Assembly (NCBI GenBank): GCA_023480605.1
Contig: JAMCWS010000116.1
Coordinates: forward strand, 1-7,922
Direction: 5' to 3'
DNA from: a bacterium
GTDB lineage: Bacteria; Sumerlaeota; Sumerlaeia; MVZB01
DNA length: 7,922 nt
The notes under the pieces are model-generated. The model had not been told where the DNA came from. It worked only from the letters and a program-made list of their open reading frames with translations, and made no database searches. Shown piece by piece: positions 7,815 to 7,922 of this stretch. A program made the translations under genes and the position numbers. The first letter of the stretch is position 1; every line of letters begins with the position of its first letter.

Positions 7815-7922
7815 ATGGCTCAGGTCAAATTGGGCGACACCGTCAAGGTTCACTACACCGGCAAACTGGCCGACGGGACGGTGTTCGATACGTCGCGCGA
7901 AGATGAACCGATCGAATTCACC
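7815..7922 (+). CDS. FKBP-type peptidyl-prolyl cis-trans isomerase (5' part, cut by window end)
   Basis: Only the first 36 codons are present, running off the right edge without a stop. The sequence MAQVKLGDTVKVHYTGK followed by LADGTVFDTS is the conserved first half of an FKBP fold. Tyr14, Phe24 and Asp25 correspond in spacing to active-site Tyr26, Phe36 and Asp37 of FKBP12. There is no signal peptide, so the product is probably a cytoplasmic prolyl isomerase and folding helper. The opening resembles small SlyD-like FKBPs, but the chaperone insert that would decide this lies beyond the window. The start is supported by AAAGGA (7799-7804) at 10-nt spacing. Its position after lon fits a protein-quality theme, yet the 258-bp gap argues for a separate transcript. 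Confidence 0.9.
   Translation, partial: MAQVKLGDTVKVHYTGKLADGTVFDTSREDEPIEFT

Overview
The window is a GC-rich bacterial chromosome segment with four genes that can be called with confidence and the start of a fifth. From left to right they are: an M3-family zinc oligopeptidase (+), a TerC-family membrane protein (-), a Tat-exported type I sulfatase of the iduronate-2-sulfatase type (+), the ATP-dependent protease Lon (+), and the first 36 codons of an FKBP-type peptidyl-prolyl isomerase (+). All four complete genes have good Shine-Dalgarno sites at starts internal to the longest open frames. The chosen starts are therefore shorter than the maximal ORFs. The gene types (a planctomycete-style M3 peptidase and an IDS-like sulfatase) suggest an uncultured member of the PVC group or a nearby candidate phylum. 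This is an inference from family memory, not a placement.

Region by region: bases 1-28 are a short copy of the interior of the terC gene found 2.7 kb downstream in the opposite orientation. It is joined to unrelated sequence and is the oddest thing in the window. Bases 164-1915 encode the M3 peptidase, which converges tail-to-tail on terC with only 17 bp between the stop codons. The 343-bp divergent region between terC and the sulfatase (2938-3280) is the richest regulatory segment. On the minus strand it holds a good sigma70-type promoter, a yybP-ykoY manganese riboswitch with the canonical 5' and 3' core motifs, an intrinsic terminator whose 5' arm is shared with riboswitch helix P1, and a second strong hairpin abutting the terC Shine-Dalgarno. 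A weaker sulfatase promoter points the other way. The 355-bp gap before lon holds an AT-rich patch and a candidate promoter whose -10 is covered by a 6+6 inverted repeat. The 258-bp gap after lon holds several inverted repeats, one with perfect 8-bp arms just upstream of the FKBP gene.

Functionally, the TerC unit reads as manganese-responsive metal export: riboswitch ON when Mn2+ is high. The sulfatase is a periplasmic or exported enzyme for sulfated glycans. The M3 peptidase, Lon and FKBP are cytoplasmic peptide-turnover and protein-quality functions. No transposase, CRISPR array, tRNA or rRNA was seen. I found no clearly undescribed system. The most noteworthy items are the terC fragment at the left edge and the layered leader of terC.
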